A stretch of 64,000 bases of DNA, from NCBI GenBank assembly GCA_963662605.1, contig OY759785.1, positions 682,001-746,000 of the forward strand, read 5' to 3'. Position numbers and translations under genes: made by a program. This DNA is from G963662605 sp963662605 (GTDB lineage Bacteria; Bacteroidota; Ignavibacteria; Ignavibacteriales; Ignavibacteriaceae). Every line of letters starts with the position of its first letter. The first letter of the stretch is position 1. The notes beneath the pieces were generated by a model. It saw only the letters and a list, made by a program, of their open reading frames with translations, was not told the DNA's origin and did no database searches. This document shows, piece after piece, positions 7,452 to 16,994 of the stretch.

Positions 7452-10070
7452 ATGGCATTTAATTTCAATAAATTTACCGTCAAGGCACAGGAGACAATCC
7501 AAAGTGCACTTGAGATAGCACAGAGCTATAGTAATCAGATACTTGAACCGGAGCACATTTTAGCCGCCCTTATTCAGGAAAAATCTGGATTTGCAGAAAG
7601 CATCATCCAGAAAGCGGGCGGAAATCCGAACAATCTTAAGATTCACATCAGCGAAGCAATTGACCGTCTGCCGAAAGTGAGCGGTGCGGCTTTTACCAAC
7701 TTGCAAATGTCGAATCTGACTACGCAGTTTTTTGATTTGGCGATTGAAGAGGCCGGAAAGCTGAAGGACGAATACGTTTCAACCGAGCATCTTTTATTAT
7801 CATTAGTAAAAGATCAGGGCAGAGCCGGACAGCTGCTGCGTGATAACGGGGTTACATACGATTTGATTCTTCGCGCTTTGAAAGATGTGCGCGGTACGCA
7901 GCGTGTTACAACGCAAAACGCAGAGGACACGTACCAGTCGCTGAAAAAATTCGGACGTAATCTTAATGATCTTGCAAAAGCTGGTAAGCTCGATCCGGTT
8001 ATCGGGCGCGATGAAGAGATACGCCGTGTTTTGCAGGTGCTCTCACGCAGAACAAAAAACAATCCGGTACTCATCGGCGAACCGGGAGTTGGTAAAACCG
8101 CGATAGCAGAAGGCATTGCTCACCGCATTGTTAGCGGCGATGTTCCTGAGAATTTAAAAACGAAAACAATAGTTGCTCTTGATATGGGCTCGCTTGTCGC
8201 GGGAACACAATTCCGCGGACAGTTTGAGGAGCGCATGAAGGCGGTTATCAAAGAGGTGCAGGACTCCAATGGAGAAATCATTCTTTTTATAGATGAACTG
8301 CATACGCTTGTCGGCGCAGGTTCTGCCGAAGGTGCGGTTGATGCCGCGAACATTTTAAAACCGGCTCTTGCACGCGGCGATTTGCACTGCGTCGGTGCAA
8401 CGACTTTAAATGAATATAAAAAGCACATAGAAAAAGATGCCGCTCTGGAGCGCCGCTTCCAGCCCGTTCTGGTTGATGAGCCTTCGGAAGAGGATGCAAT
8501 TTCAATTTTACGCGGTTTGAAAGAGCGTTATGAAATTCATCACGGTGTGCGCATAACAGACGGCGCTATTGTCGCGGCCGTACAGTTTTCCATCCGTTAT
8601 ATTGCGGACCGTTTTTTACCGGATAAGGCGATTGATTTAATTGATGAAGCGGCATCCAAGCTGCGTATTGAGATTGATTCAATGCCGGAAGAACTTGACG
8701 CGGTTGAAAGAAAGATAAAACAGCTTGAGATTGAGCGTGAAGCATTACGTCGTGAGAGCGATGAGGCTTCAAAAAAACGTCTAGAAGAACTTGAAATCGA
8801 ACTGCGTGATTTTGTCGAAGAGCGCAACATATTCAAAATGCACTGGTCGGTTGAAAAGGAAAAAATACAAACCATCCGTAAGATTAAGAGTGACATTGAA
8901 CAATTGAAGACCGATGCCGAGAGGCTTGAACGTGAAGGCGAACTCGCGAAAGTCGCTGAGATACGCTACGGCAGGATTGTACAATTGACAAAACAGCTTG
9001 GTGAAGAGACGGAACAATTGAGTCTGGTTCAAAAGGATAAGAAGATGCTGAAAGAGGAAGTTGATGCGGAGGACATCGCGGAGATTGTTGCGCGGTGGAC
9101 AGGCATTCCCGTTCAGCGTATGTTGGAAAGCGAGCGCCATAAACTGTTGCGGCTTGAAGAAGAATTGCATAAGCGTGTTATCGGCCAGGAATACGCGGTA
9201 ACGGCAGTATCTGATGCTATCCGTCGTTCACGCGCCGGCTTGCAGGATACCAACAGGCCGATAGGTTCATTCATATTCCTTGGTACGACCGGTGTCGGAA
9301 AAACCGAACTCGCGCGCGCACTTGCAGAGTTTCTTTTTGATGATGAACACGCGATGGTGCGAATTGACATGTCGGAGTACATGGAAAAATTTTCTGTGTC
9401 GCGTTTAATCGGAGCGCCTCCGGGATATGTCGGTTATGAAGAAGGCGGCCAATTGACGGAAGCGGTTAAACGCCGTCCGTACGCGGTTGTACTGCTGGAT
9501 GAAATCGAGAAGGCACATCCGGATGTATTCAATATATTATTGCAGGTGCTTGATGAAGGCCGATTAACCGACAATCAGGGACGCACAATTAATTTCAAAA
9601 ACACGATTATCATCATGACATCAAATCTCGGTTCTTCAATTATTCAGGAGCAGCTTGAGAAAATGGATGATGAAAATGTGCAGGACATTATGAGCGGTCT
9701 GCGTTCGACATTAAGCGAGCTATTGAAGCGAACCATACGTCCGGAATTCCTCAACCGTATTGATGATATTATTCTCTTCAATCCGTTGACGAGAAAGGAG
9801 ATACGGAAGATTGTGGATATTCAAATCGCAAAAGTTGCGGCAATGTTGAAAGACCGCAATATTGAGATGGAGGTTGAAGACGATGCGATGCAGTGGCTTG
9901 CCGACGCGGGATATGATCTTGCGCATGGTGCGCGTCCATTGAAGAGGACAATTCAGAAATACCTCGTAAATCCTCTTTCACAGGAGCTTTTATCCGGAAA
10001 TTATGTCTCCGGTGATACGCTCGTTGTGGAAAGGGGCGAAAAAATTGCCCTGCAATTCCGAAAAAAATAG
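7452..10070 (+). CDS. clpB: ATP-dependent chaperone ClpB
   Basis: 872 residues, full length. ClpB is a hexameric AAA+ disaggregase that works with DnaK to rescue aggregated proteins. The Clp N-terminal repeat domain occupies about 1-150. The first ATPase has Walker A GEPGVGKT at 209-216 and a LFIDELHTLVGAG Walker B. A long charged middle coiled coil (about 415-530) is what separates ClpB from ClpA and ClpC. The second ATPase has GTTGVGKT at 611-618 and the C-terminal region ends with the D2-small domain (GARPLKRTIQKYL). A clear GGAAGGAG precedes ATG 7452. It appears monocistronic. Confidence 0.98.
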   Translation: MAFNFNKFTVKAQETIQSALEIAQSYSNQILEPEHILAALIQEKSGFAESIIQKAGGNPNNLKIHISEAIDRLPKVSGAAFTNLQMSNLTTQFFDLAIEEAGKLKDEYVSTEHLLLSLVKDQGRAGQLLRDNGVTYDLILRALKDVRGTQRVTTQNAEDTYQSLKKFGRNLNDLAKAGKLDPVIGRDEEIRRVLQVLSRRTKNNPVLIGEPGVGKTAIAEGIAHRIVSGDVPENLKTKTIVALDMGSLVAGTQFRGQFEERMKAVIKEVQDSNGEIILFIDELHTLVGAGSAEGAVDAANILKPALARGDLHCVGATTLNEYKKHIEKDAALERRFQPVLVDEPSEEDAISILRGLKERYEIHHGVRITDGAIVAAVQFSIRYIADRFLPDKAIDLIDEAASKLRIEIDSMPEELDAVERKIKQLEIEREALRRESDEASKKRLEELEIELRDFVEERNIFKMHWSVEKEKIQTIRKIKSDIEQLKTDAERLEREGELAKVAEIRYGRIVQLTKQLGEETEQLSLVQKDKKMLKEEVDAEDIAEIVARWTGIPVQRMLESERHKLLRLEEELHKRVIGQEYAVTAVSDAIRRSRAGLQDTNRPIGSFIFLGTTGVGKTELARALAEFLFDDEHAMVRIDMSEYMEKFSVSRLIGAPPGYVGYEEGGQLTEAVKRRPYAVVLLDEIEKAHPDVFNILLQVLDEGRLTDNQGRTINFKNTIIIMTSNLGSSIIQEQLEKMDDENVQDIMSGLRSTLSELLKRTIRPEFLNRIDDIILFNPLTRKEIRKIVDIQIAKVAAMLKDRNIEMEVEDDAMQWLADAGYDLAHGARPLKRTIQKYLVNPLSQELLSGNYVSGDTLVVERGEKIALQFRKK

Positions 10071-10539
10071 TGAATCCCACCGCAAATTTTCGCAGGTTTT
10101 AGATGTCTAATGCAGTAGAGTAAGAGGCAGTCTCAAAAGTCAGAAATAGCCCGCGGACCCGCCCGACCGCTGACGCAGTCATGCGGGCAGGTGACACGGA
10201 TAACACTGATTTTCGCGGATTTATTTTTATAAGAACGGCAATGAGACGGTCTCTGCTTTGATTTGTGGGATGGCGTGCCTCTCTTTCTGCGAAGATTGGT
10301 GAACACACTTACGTTTGCTGCCTAAGCATATTGTAAAAGTGAACTCACCCCTGCCCCTCTCTTAGAAAGAGAGGGGAGAGCCCGAAGATACATATTTGGC
10401 TTGGATGCAGTTGGCGAGGGTGAGTTCGTTTTTGTAAAAGATATCTTGATACAAAGGTGTGTAAGTTAGTATCCTCATCATTTCTGCAATTACTCTTAGT
10501 TTGCTTGGAGAACGTAATTTCATTTTTAGAAAGGTTCTT
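10071..10539. repeat. clpB-lipoprotein intergenic region with repeats
   Basis: About 470 nt with no gene. It holds a CCCGCCCGACCGCTGACG unit ending ATGCGGGCAGGT (about 10155-10191) joined directly to an ACACGGATAACACTGAT repeat; the same composite junction occurs at about 48407-48460. A second element has arms GAACTCACCC (10341-10350) and GGGTGAGTTC (10418-10427), with an inner CCCTCTC/GAGAGGG hairpin next to the left arm. The last ~110 nt are AT-rich and should carry the promoter of the lipoprotein gene. Confidence 0.6.
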
Positions 10540-11481
10540 ATGAAAAAAATATTTTTTGGTATGCTGATGCTGTCAGCGGGACTTCTCATCGCGGGATGCG
10601 GCGGTAACGAATACCTCAGTAAAAAAGTTGATAGTCCCATCGTTATTGACGGAAGTGATAAGGACTGGCAGGGTAAGCTGACATCATTAAAAAAAGAAGG
10701 CATTCTTCTTGGCGTGCAAAATGATGCCGACTATCTTTATATAACGCTGATAACATCGGGGCAAACAAAGACAAGGCAGTTGTTGGGCGATGGACTTATC
10801 TTATGGCTTGACGGTGAAGGCGGAAGCAGCAAAAATTTCGGCATTAAATTTCCTCTTGGTATGAGCGACATGCGGGATAAAATGCAATCTGTAAAAAATT
10901 CCGGAGACGATGGCATGACATTTAATCCGGACAATAGCGGCAATGAGCCGCCGGACAGAGGTGAAAGCCAATCGCGGGAACAAAACAGCGACCGCCAAAA
11001 AATGAAACCGCGTGAAATGCCGGATATGTCAAAGTTCATGACGGAGTTGGAAGTATATGAGCCTGATTCGAAAACATGGTCGCGTGTTCCGTTTTCACAG
11101 GCTAAAGGAATAGAAATAAAATTTACCAACGTTAATGACCGGTTTGTTTACGAAGCAAAGATTGCGCTGAGTGGAAAAGGCGACAATTTATTCTTCGTCG
11201 TACCTGAAAGTAATAAAGTCGGTGTCGGTTTTGAAACTCCCGAAAGAGAGAAGATGGCAATGAAGCAGTCGCAGGGTGGCGATGAGCAAGGCGGCGGCGG
11301 TATGGGTGGACCCGGCGGTGGCATGGGAGGTGGCGGAGGCATGGGCGGCGGTGGCGGTATGGGCGGCCCGGGTGGCGGTCATGGAGGTATGGGTGGACCT
11401 GGCGGCGGAGGACCCGGCGGTTCAATGGGAGAAAGCCAGAAACAGTTCAGTTATTGGACAACCGTAACGTTGGCGCAGTAA
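10540..11481 (+). CDS. Lipoprotein with CBM9/DOMON-like domain and Gly/Met-rich tail
   Basis: 313 residues from ATG 10540, which starts a lipoprotein signal peptide with lipobox L-I-A-G-C (Cys20); an upstream in-frame start at 10501 would bury it. Residues about 25-110 (SPIVIDGSDKDWQGKL, then LLGVQNDADYLYI) have the pattern of CBM9/DOMON-like extracellular domains. A charged linker rich in Asp, Arg, Gln and Pro follows, then a second beta-rich part that includes AKIALSG. Residues about 252-300 are almost only Gly with Met and Pro (GMGG, GGPGGG). The protein is likely anchored on the outer membrane; its ligand is unknown. Confidence 0.75.
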   Translation: MKKIFFGMLMLSAGLLIAGCGGNEYLSKKVDSPIVIDGSDKDWQGKLTSLKKEGILLGVQNDADYLYITLITSGQTKTRQLLGDGLILWLDGEGGSSKNFGIKFPLGMSDMRDKMQSVKNSGDDGMTFNPDNSGNEPPDRGESQSREQNSDRQKMKPREMPDMSKFMTELEVYEPDSKTWSRVPFSQAKGIEIKFTNVNDRFVYEAKIALSGKGDNLFFVVPESNKVGVGFETPEREKMAMKQSQGGDEQGGGGMGGPGGGMGGGGGMGGGGGMGGPGGGHGGMGGPGGGGPGGSMGESQKQFSYWTTVTLAQ

Positions 11482-11987
11482 TGATAAATGGGTGTGTCTC
11501 AAAGGAAATTGAAAAAAGACGCACCCAACTTCCTGTCTATTATAAACTGACCTCACCCCTGACCCCTCTCCTGATAGGCAATGCTGTCAACTTAATAAGC
11601 GAAATCAAAAAAGCCCTCACCCTCAGTCCCTCTCCCAAAGGAGAGGGAAGTAAAGCAGAAAGAAAAAGCAATGTTTCTATTCCCTTCTCCCTCGGGGAGA
11701 AGGGTTAGGGTTGAGGGCGTTTTCACCGTACTTCATCCTTAGGTTGACACCATTGCCTGATAGGAGAGGGGAAGGCCAGATAAGCATCGGCTTTGTTAAA
11801 TGCAGGTGGCCGGGTGAGGTTTTTGAATGTACCAAATATCTCAAATTGCTGAGTTAAGTACTCTCAAGCTATGGGTATGCGCGAGGAATATTTTCATTGC
11901 CCAACTCAGCTTTTAGGACTTTTCCTTTCCTCAATTAATCGTATTTTTCAACAAAGCATTCTTAATAATTATTCGGATGAAGAGTTT
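11482..11987. repeat. Nested inverted-repeat elements
   Basis: About 500 nt without a gene. An outer element has 29-nt arms at 11563-11591 and 11743-11771 (CCCCTCTCCTGATAGGCAAT..., and its near-exact reverse complement), with CTCACCCC/GGGTGAGG tips further out. Between the arms lies a second complete element of the same general family (about 11611-11724, CCCTCACCCTCAGTCCCTCT... to GGGTTGAGGGCGTTTT). The inner one appears to have inserted into the loop of the outer one. The stretch after 11825 carries the region upstream of the M24 peptidase. Confidence 0.65.
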
Positions 11988-13175
11988 ATGGATACGACAC
12001 TTATTCTTGAAAAGATTCAGCAGTCAGTACAATTGCTTAATGAACATAATATTGATCTGTGGTTGATATTTGTCCGCGAGTCTGCATCAATTCCCGATCC
12101 ATGCCTTGATATTGTTGTCGGGGCGCATTGTACATGGCAGTCGGCATTTTTGATAAATAGGAACGGTGACACTACGGCGATTGTCGGCTCATTAGAAGAA
12201 CCGAAATTCAAAATGCTTGGAACATTCAAGAATGTTGTAGGCTATCTGCACTCTGCAAAAGAACCGTTAGTTGAATATCTGCAAAAGCATGATCCGAAAA
12301 CTATCGCAATCAACTATTCTATTGATTCAACTCTTGCGGACGGCTTGACGCACGGTATGTATTTAACATTGACCGGCTATTTAAAAGGCCTGCCGTATCA
12401 AACAAGACTTGTTTCTTCTGAAAAAATAATTTCATCTCTGCGCGGAAGAAAATCACATCATGAAATTGACTATATAAAAGAAGCTATTAGAATAGCCCTC
12501 GAAATTTTTGATATGACAGGTAAATTTATAAAGCCCGGCGTGAGCGAAAAAGAGGTCGCCGATTTTATGCAGGCAGAAGTAAAAAAACGCGGACTTGAAC
12601 TCTCATGGGAAGAGGAACAATGTCCTTCAGTATTTACTGGTCCCGATACAGCGGGAGCACACGCGGGTCCGACCGATAGGATTGTTGAAAAAGGACATGT
12701 CATCAATATTGATTTCGGTGTAAAGTACAACGGTTACTGCTCAGACTTGCAGCGCGTATGGTATATTCTGCGCGATGGTGAAACCGAAGCCCCCGCAGCA
12801 GTGAAGCGCGGATTTAAAGTGTTGACCGAATCAATCGTGCAAGCAAAGGCTGCAATAAAACCCGGCGTGCACGGATGCAATGTAGACGATGTTGCACGCA
12901 ATTATATAACCGCAAATGGTTTTGAAGAGTACAAACATGGACTTGGACATCAGGTCGGAAAAGTTTGTCACGACGGCGGCTGTGGACTGTTCCCGCGCTG
13001 GGAGAGGTACGGAGAATTGCCGTTTATCCCGATAGAAAAAGATCAGGTGTTTACCATTGAACCACGTTTGCCTGTCGCGGGTCACGGCGTAGTGACGATT
13101 GAAGATATGGTGCAGGTAACGGACGACGGATGTAAGTATATTTCCAATCCGCAAACGGAACTGATGCTGATATAA
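11988..13175 (+). CDS. M24 family metallopeptidase (Xaa-Pro aminopeptidase-like)
   Basis: 395 residues from ATG 11988. The frame is open from 11871, but the upstream part has no family similarity and the creatinase N-terminal domain begins right after 11988. The C-terminal pita-bread domain shows all five metal ligands: Asp in INIDFGV, Asp in YCSDLQR, His in GLGHQVG, Glu in TIEPRL and Glu in TIEDMV. Members cleave N-terminal residues before proline in the cytosol. Catalytic activity is therefore likely; the exact substrate is not known. An inverted CGCRAAG repeat pair (13221-13345) separates it from the convergent HAD gene. Confidence 0.88.
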   Translation: MDTTLILEKIQQSVQLLNEHNIDLWLIFVRESASIPDPCLDIVVGAHCTWQSAFLINRNGDTTAIVGSLEEPKFKMLGTFKNVVGYLHSAKEPLVEYLQKHDPKTIAINYSIDSTLADGLTHGMYLTLTGYLKGLPYQTRLVSSEKIISSLRGRKSHHEIDYIKEAIRIALEIFDMTGKFIKPGVSEKEVADFMQAEVKKRGLELSWEEEQCPSVFTGPDTAGAHAGPTDRIVEKGHVINIDFGVKYNGYCSDLQRVWYILRDGETEAPAAVKRGFKVLTESIVQAKAAIKPGVHGCNVDDVARNYITANGFEEYKHGLGHQVGKVCHDGGCGLFPRWERYGELPFIPIEKDQVFTIEPRLPVAGHGVVTIEDMVQVTDDGCKYISNPQTELMLI

Positions 13176-13220
13176 CTCACGAATATAATTCACGCAAAGC
13201 CGCATAAGGAGATTAGGACT

Positions 13221-13345
13221 AACCGCAAAGTCCGCGAAGAACGCAAAGATATTATTGCCAAAACGAACAGAAAATTAGGACTTGGCAATGCGATGCTTTT
13301 GGGGTTTATAAAAAATTTTGCGTGCTTGGCGAACTTGGCGGTAAA
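13221..13345. repeat. CGCRAAG-trimer inverted repeat pair B
   Basis: Left arm 13221-13253 (AACCGCAAAGTCCGCGAAGA and on) and right arm 13313-13345 (minus-strand reading ACCGCCAAGTTCGCCAAG) with about 60 nt between and no gene inside. It lies between the convergent M24 peptidase and HAD genes and could act as a bidirectional terminator. Confidence 0.75.
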
Positions 13346-13375
13346 TTTTTTTTGTCTTGCGTGAGATGATTTTTA

Positions 13376-14023
13376 TTAGGTGCCAAATAAAAATTCGGAG
13401 AGTTCGGCGACGGTATGAAAAATATAATCGCTGTTGAGTTGTATAACTTCATCTTTTGCGTAGCTGTCCCACACAACAGACGCAATCTGAATTCCTGCCT
13501 GACGTGATGCCTGAATATCAGGAGGAGCATCACCAACCATAAGTACGCGATTTTTATCTAACGGATATTTTTCAAAAAACAGAAATAAACCTTCAGCATC
13601 CGGCTTGTGTTTCACTACTTCGTCCCCGGTAATGACCAGATCAAAGAAGGGAAGAATGCCGAGTTTATCAAGGGTAATCATTGCGGCGCGTCTTCCTTTG
13701 CCGGTGAATGTCGCAAGGATGACATTCTGCTCTTTTAGCTTTGTTAAAAGCTCTTTTACTCCCGGATATAATGCGGCCATGCCGTGGTTGGACTCATAGA
13801 AATCGTAATAATCTTTTTTTACTTCTTCCGTATTACCGGGGAAAATTTTATCAATGATAATATCTTCCGGCGGACCGAAGAGAGCGATAATTTCTTCGTC
13901 ATTACATTTCCGGCCCTGATACTTCTCGATAATATGATTAAAAGAAGCGAAAATCAATTCGTTTGTTGATGTCAGCGTGCCGTCAACATCAAAAATTACA
14001 GCATCGTATTTTTTAAAACTCAT
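13376..14023 (-). CDS. HAD family hydrolase (phosphoglycolate phosphatase-like)
   Basis: 215 residues. HAD motif I is FDVDGT with nucleophile Asp12 and acid Asp14. Motif II is in ILATFTGKG (Thr, in the usual S/T position). Motif III is the Lys of KHKPDAEGL and motif IV is VGDAPPD. The helical cap after motif I places it in subfamily IA, like phosphoglycolate phosphatase and beta-phosphoglucomutase. The substrate cannot be named. Its start overlaps the stop of the phosphoesterase gene by one base (TAATG), so translation is coupled. Confidence 0.88.
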   Translation of the reverse strand: MSFKKYDAVIFDVDGTLTSTNELIFASFNHIIEKYQGRKCNDEEIIALFGPPEDIIIDKIFPGNTEEVKKDYYDFYESNHGMAALYPGVKELLTKLKEQNVILATFTGKGRRAAMITLDKLGILPFFDLVITGDEVVKHKPDAEGLFLFFEKYPLDKNRVLMVGDAPPDIQASRQAGIQIASVVWDSYAKDEVIQLNSDYIFHTVAELSEFLFGT

Positions 14024-15882
14024 TATTGAATCCCGAAGACGGCTATCGTGCCATCCATATTAATTGCAGCAAGCGTGTTCTCATTTAGCGGAACAATATT
14101 TCTTATGCGGGCAGTACCCATAAATAAAACCGGAGCTATAACGTTGTTTTTTAACTGATAAACATTGCCGTTCTTTGATCCGAAGATAATGCTTCCGTTA
14201 AATTCAAACGGTTCGGAGGGTGAAAGATCGCCGCCGAATTTACCGTCGTACTCCTTCACAAGTTTTCCGTCTTTAGCCGCGACAACGATAATTTTATTCT
14301 GAGCGCTCTTGATAAAGACTTTTTTCTTGTCAGCCGATAAACCTACGGATTCATACGCGTTATATTCTTTTTTCTCCCAGACGGTCTTGCCGAGCAGCAA
14401 ATCAATACAGGTAACAAACTTGTCGGGACTGGCAATATAGATATTGCTGCCGTCGGTCACCGGTGTACAGACTGCAGGGGCGTTGACATAGTCGGCATTG
14501 CTTGTCCACTTCCAGTTCAGAGTTCCGGTTTTAATATCAATACAATAAAGATTTCCATCGCGGCTGCCATAAACAATTCTGTCATTTATAATCAGCGGCT
14601 TATCCTGTACCATGCCTTCGGCAGAGGTATTTTCCCAAATAGGATTCAAAGAGAACATATCATAGAAAATCATTTTGCCGCTTATGGTGCCCATGAGTAG
14701 GCCGTACGTTTCCTCATCGCGGAAGTTTGTTTTTACTGCAACCGGCTGAGAGGTGATTCTTTCACCCAGTCCGATGCTTTGAATAAGTTCACCCGTCTCA
14801 GCACGCAGTGTGTAAATGTCGCCGTCGCTGGCAACAACTGCAACAACTCCAAGGGCAATGGCTGGGCTGCTGAGTAACGTACCGTTCGCGTTAAAGTGCC
14901 AGAGTTCTTTTCCGTCTGTGTTATAACAGTAAAGCATTCCGGGTGTGGTTGTCACGTATAGTTTATTTTCATAAACCGTTATACCGGATGGAATTGAAGC
15001 GCGTAAATCCTTTTTCCATTTTAGTTGTGCGGAATAATTTACGAATTGTATCGAGTCAATTTTCGGCACCTCAATTTTTTGATTGATCGTGCACGCGCCC
15101 CATACCTGGGAAACCGTATCGCCGGTTATCTCTGTAAGAAAGAGAGAGTCGGGAGTTGCCTGAACCATGGTGTAGCCCGTCGGCATGCGTTTACTCATAA
15201 CGGGACGGTTCATGAACATGGGGATATTGCCGACGGACATTTTTTTGATCATATGACCGTGTCCGCACAAAACAACCTGAATGTTTTTCTTGCGCAGAAT
15301 GTTGACTGCCTTAAACCAGTTGTCTGTGGTCGCATCCAGCGGATGATGTGTATAGAAAAATACTTTTTCGTTTGCCGGCGTTGCAGTAATAACCGAATCA
15401 AGCCAGCGCAGGTCTTCCGGAGTATAATGTCCGTCGTAACCCTGCCATCTGATGCCGCTGTTCAATCCGATATGGCGGATACCGTTGGTATCAATAACAA
15501 ATTTATCATCATGGAACAGATCGGGGAATGTTTCACAGTAGCTTTCACTCCATGCACAATCGTGGTTGCCGGGGATGGCATAAAACGGTACCTGAAGTTT
15601 GCTTAAAAGAGTTTTTGCTTTGCGAAGCTGAAGGTCTGCGCCGAGATCGGAGACATCGCCCGTAACGATAACAAAAGAAGCTTCGCCTCTTGTATTAACG
15701 TTGTTAACGCAGACGGTTAAATCGCTGTCGGCATTGGTAAATCCGATATGCGTATCCGTAAACCAGGCATACCTTGTTGTTTGTGCAAAGGATGCCCGGT
15801 TTACGAAAATCACGCACGCGATAAAAAGAATAAAAGTTACATGTTTATAAGCTTGTAATATTCTGCTGTGCCGGTTATTCAT
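14023..15882 (-). CDS. Secreted metallophosphoesterase with PQQ-like beta-propeller
   Basis: 619 residues. A signal peptide (about 1-33, ending SFA-QTT) exports it. The calcineurin-like phosphoesterase domain has D43-x-H45 (FTDTHIG), D76 (TGDVSD), GNHD at 105-108, and HHP and GHGH further on, so the di-metal site is intact. From about residue 280 a PQQ/WD-like propeller follows, with repeated patterns such as LYCIDIKTGTLNWKW and KVFIKSAQN. This fusion is seen in surface or periplasmic phosphoesterases of Bacteroidetes relatives. The substrate is unknown. It is coupled to the HAD gene downstream and follows the Sua5/YrdC gene by 23 nt. Confidence 0.85.
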   Translation of the reverse strand: MNNRHSRILQAYKHVTFILFIACVIFVNRASFAQTTRYAWFTDTHIGFTNADSDLTVCVNNVNTRGEASFVIVTGDVSDLGADLQLRKAKTLLSKLQVPFYAIPGNHDCAWSESYCETFPDLFHDDKFVIDTNGIRHIGLNSGIRWQGYDGHYTPEDLRWLDSVITATPANEKVFFYTHHPLDATTDNWFKAVNILRKKNIQVVLCGHGHMIKKMSVGNIPMFMNRPVMSKRMPTGYTMVQATPDSLFLTEITGDTVSQVWGACTINQKIEVPKIDSIQFVNYSAQLKWKKDLRASIPSGITVYENKLYVTTTPGMLYCYNTDGKELWHFNANGTLLSSPAIALGVVAVVASDGDIYTLRAETGELIQSIGLGERITSQPVAVKTNFRDEETYGLLMGTISGKMIFYDMFSLNPIWENTSAEGMVQDKPLIINDRIVYGSRDGNLYCIDIKTGTLNWKWTSNADYVNAPAVCTPVTDGSNIYIASPDKFVTCIDLLLGKTVWEKKEYNAYESVGLSADKKKVFIKSAQNKIIVVAAKDGKLVKEYDGKFGGDLSPSEPFEFNGSIIFGSKNGNVYQLKNNVIAPVLFMGTARIRNIVPLNENTLAAINMDGTIAVFGIQ

Positions 15883-15905
15883 TATCTTTCAAGAAAATAT
15901 TTAAA

Positions 15906-16520
15906 CTAAGGTTTAAATATACTAAGATCTCCGGCTCCTTCACGCAAAATTACAGGCTCGTCTTCACTTAAATCCACGATGCTCGAAGGCTTGTTCGAGA
16001 GCACTCCCGATGAAAGCATCAAGTCAACAAGCGGATTAAATATCGAATGAATTTCTTCCGGATTCGTAAGAATATCTCCGGTTCTGCTGGTAACGCTTGT
16101 GCTTATAATCGGATTGCCGAGTTCAGCTGCCAATTGCAAAGCAATTTTGTGGCTGGGGACACGGATACCGACCGTCTTCCGTTTTGACCAAAGCTTCTTC
16201 GGAACCTCGCGCGCGGCCGGCAAGACAAATGTGTATGGCCCCGGCAGCAAGTGCTTCATGGTGCGGTACGCGTAATCGGAAACCTTCGCATATTTGGCGA
16301 TGTCTTTTAAATCTGCGCAAACAAAACTGAGCAGTTTCGTTTTTCCATCATTCTTTATGGAGAAAATTCTATCTAATGCTTCTTTATTAAAAATATCACA
16401 GCCGAGTCCGTACACCGTATCGGTCGGATAGATCACGACACCCCCGTTTTTAATTACTTCTACTGCTTTATTAATATAACGTTGCTGAGGGGTTTCGGGG
16501 TGCAGCTCATAAAATTCCAT
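15906..16520 (-). CDS. L-threonylcarbamoyladenylate synthase (Sua5/YciO/YrdC family)
   Basis: 204 residues. The family signature YPTDTVYGLGCD lies at 31-42, followed by LLSFVCADL, the conserved LLPGPYTFVLPA and VGIRVPSHKIALQL segments, and ISTSVTSRTGDILTNPEEI. YrdC-type enzymes make threonylcarbamoyl-AMP for the universal t6A37 tRNA modification. The sequence is somewhat closer to the short YciO type than to E. coli TsaC, and it lacks the Sua5 C-terminal domain, so the exact role is less sure than the family. It heads the leftward run with the phosphoesterase and the HAD gene. Confidence 0.87.
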   Translation of the reverse strand: MEFYELHPETPQQRYINKAVEVIKNGGVVIYPTDTVYGLGCDIFNKEALDRIFSIKNDGKTKLLSFVCADLKDIAKYAKVSDYAYRTMKHLLPGPYTFVLPAAREVPKKLWSKRKTVGIRVPSHKIALQLAAELGNPIISTSVTSRTGDILTNPEEIHSIFNPLVDLMLSSGVLSNKPSSIVDLSEDEPVILREGAGDLSIFKP

Positions 16521-16994
16521 AGTTACTCCGGTTTAATAAAAATATGAGACTATTAACACAGGCATACAGAAACGGAAGTTTGCCAAAATCCGTAATACCA
16601 TGGGGGAATTTTAGAATATATTCCTTCAATGTCAAGAAGAAAGAAAACGAAAATGATGCAGAAAGTAGTGGTATGACAAATCTCACAGGAAGAATCACGC
16701 CACATCTCGCAGGCTCGATGACCCAGATGCAAAATCGCAAAAGAAGTACTAAGCTAAAATTAAAGCATTTTCATTATTAGGTCTTTGTGGTGAGAAATAT
16801 ACAATAATTTCTTAATTTAGAAGTGTTGCGCAGCTGTTGGTTTGAATGAGAGAATTACGTCTACATAAAAACGCAATTATAGATTCTAAATAGGTTTAAA
16901 AAGAGAAACGTCCCGTCCCTGCGAGGGAGGGACGTCGGGCCGAAGATGCTATCTTCGGGGATGTTACAGAGCAAAAATAAGGGAAAATAAATAA
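16521..16994. other. Divergent intergenic region
   Basis: About 470 nt between the leftward YrdC gene and the rightward DUF3800 gene. It is AT-rich and must hold both promoters. A CGTCCCT/AGGGACG hairpin lies at about 16908-16933, followed by a CGAAGAT/ATCTTCG hairpin (about 16941-16958); these resemble the small palindromic repeats elsewhere. An open frame at 16544-16780 has no recognisable domain and is probably not a gene. Confidence 0.5.

Noticed and set aside
11132..11425. Arg/His- and Pro-rich open frames opposite the lipoprotein tail
   Set aside because: They are frame shadows of the Gly-rich coding repeat.
16544..16780. Open frame of 78 codons, Lys/Asn-rich
   Set aside because: No recognisable family, no ribosome binding site, and it starts in the upstream region of the leftward YrdC gene.
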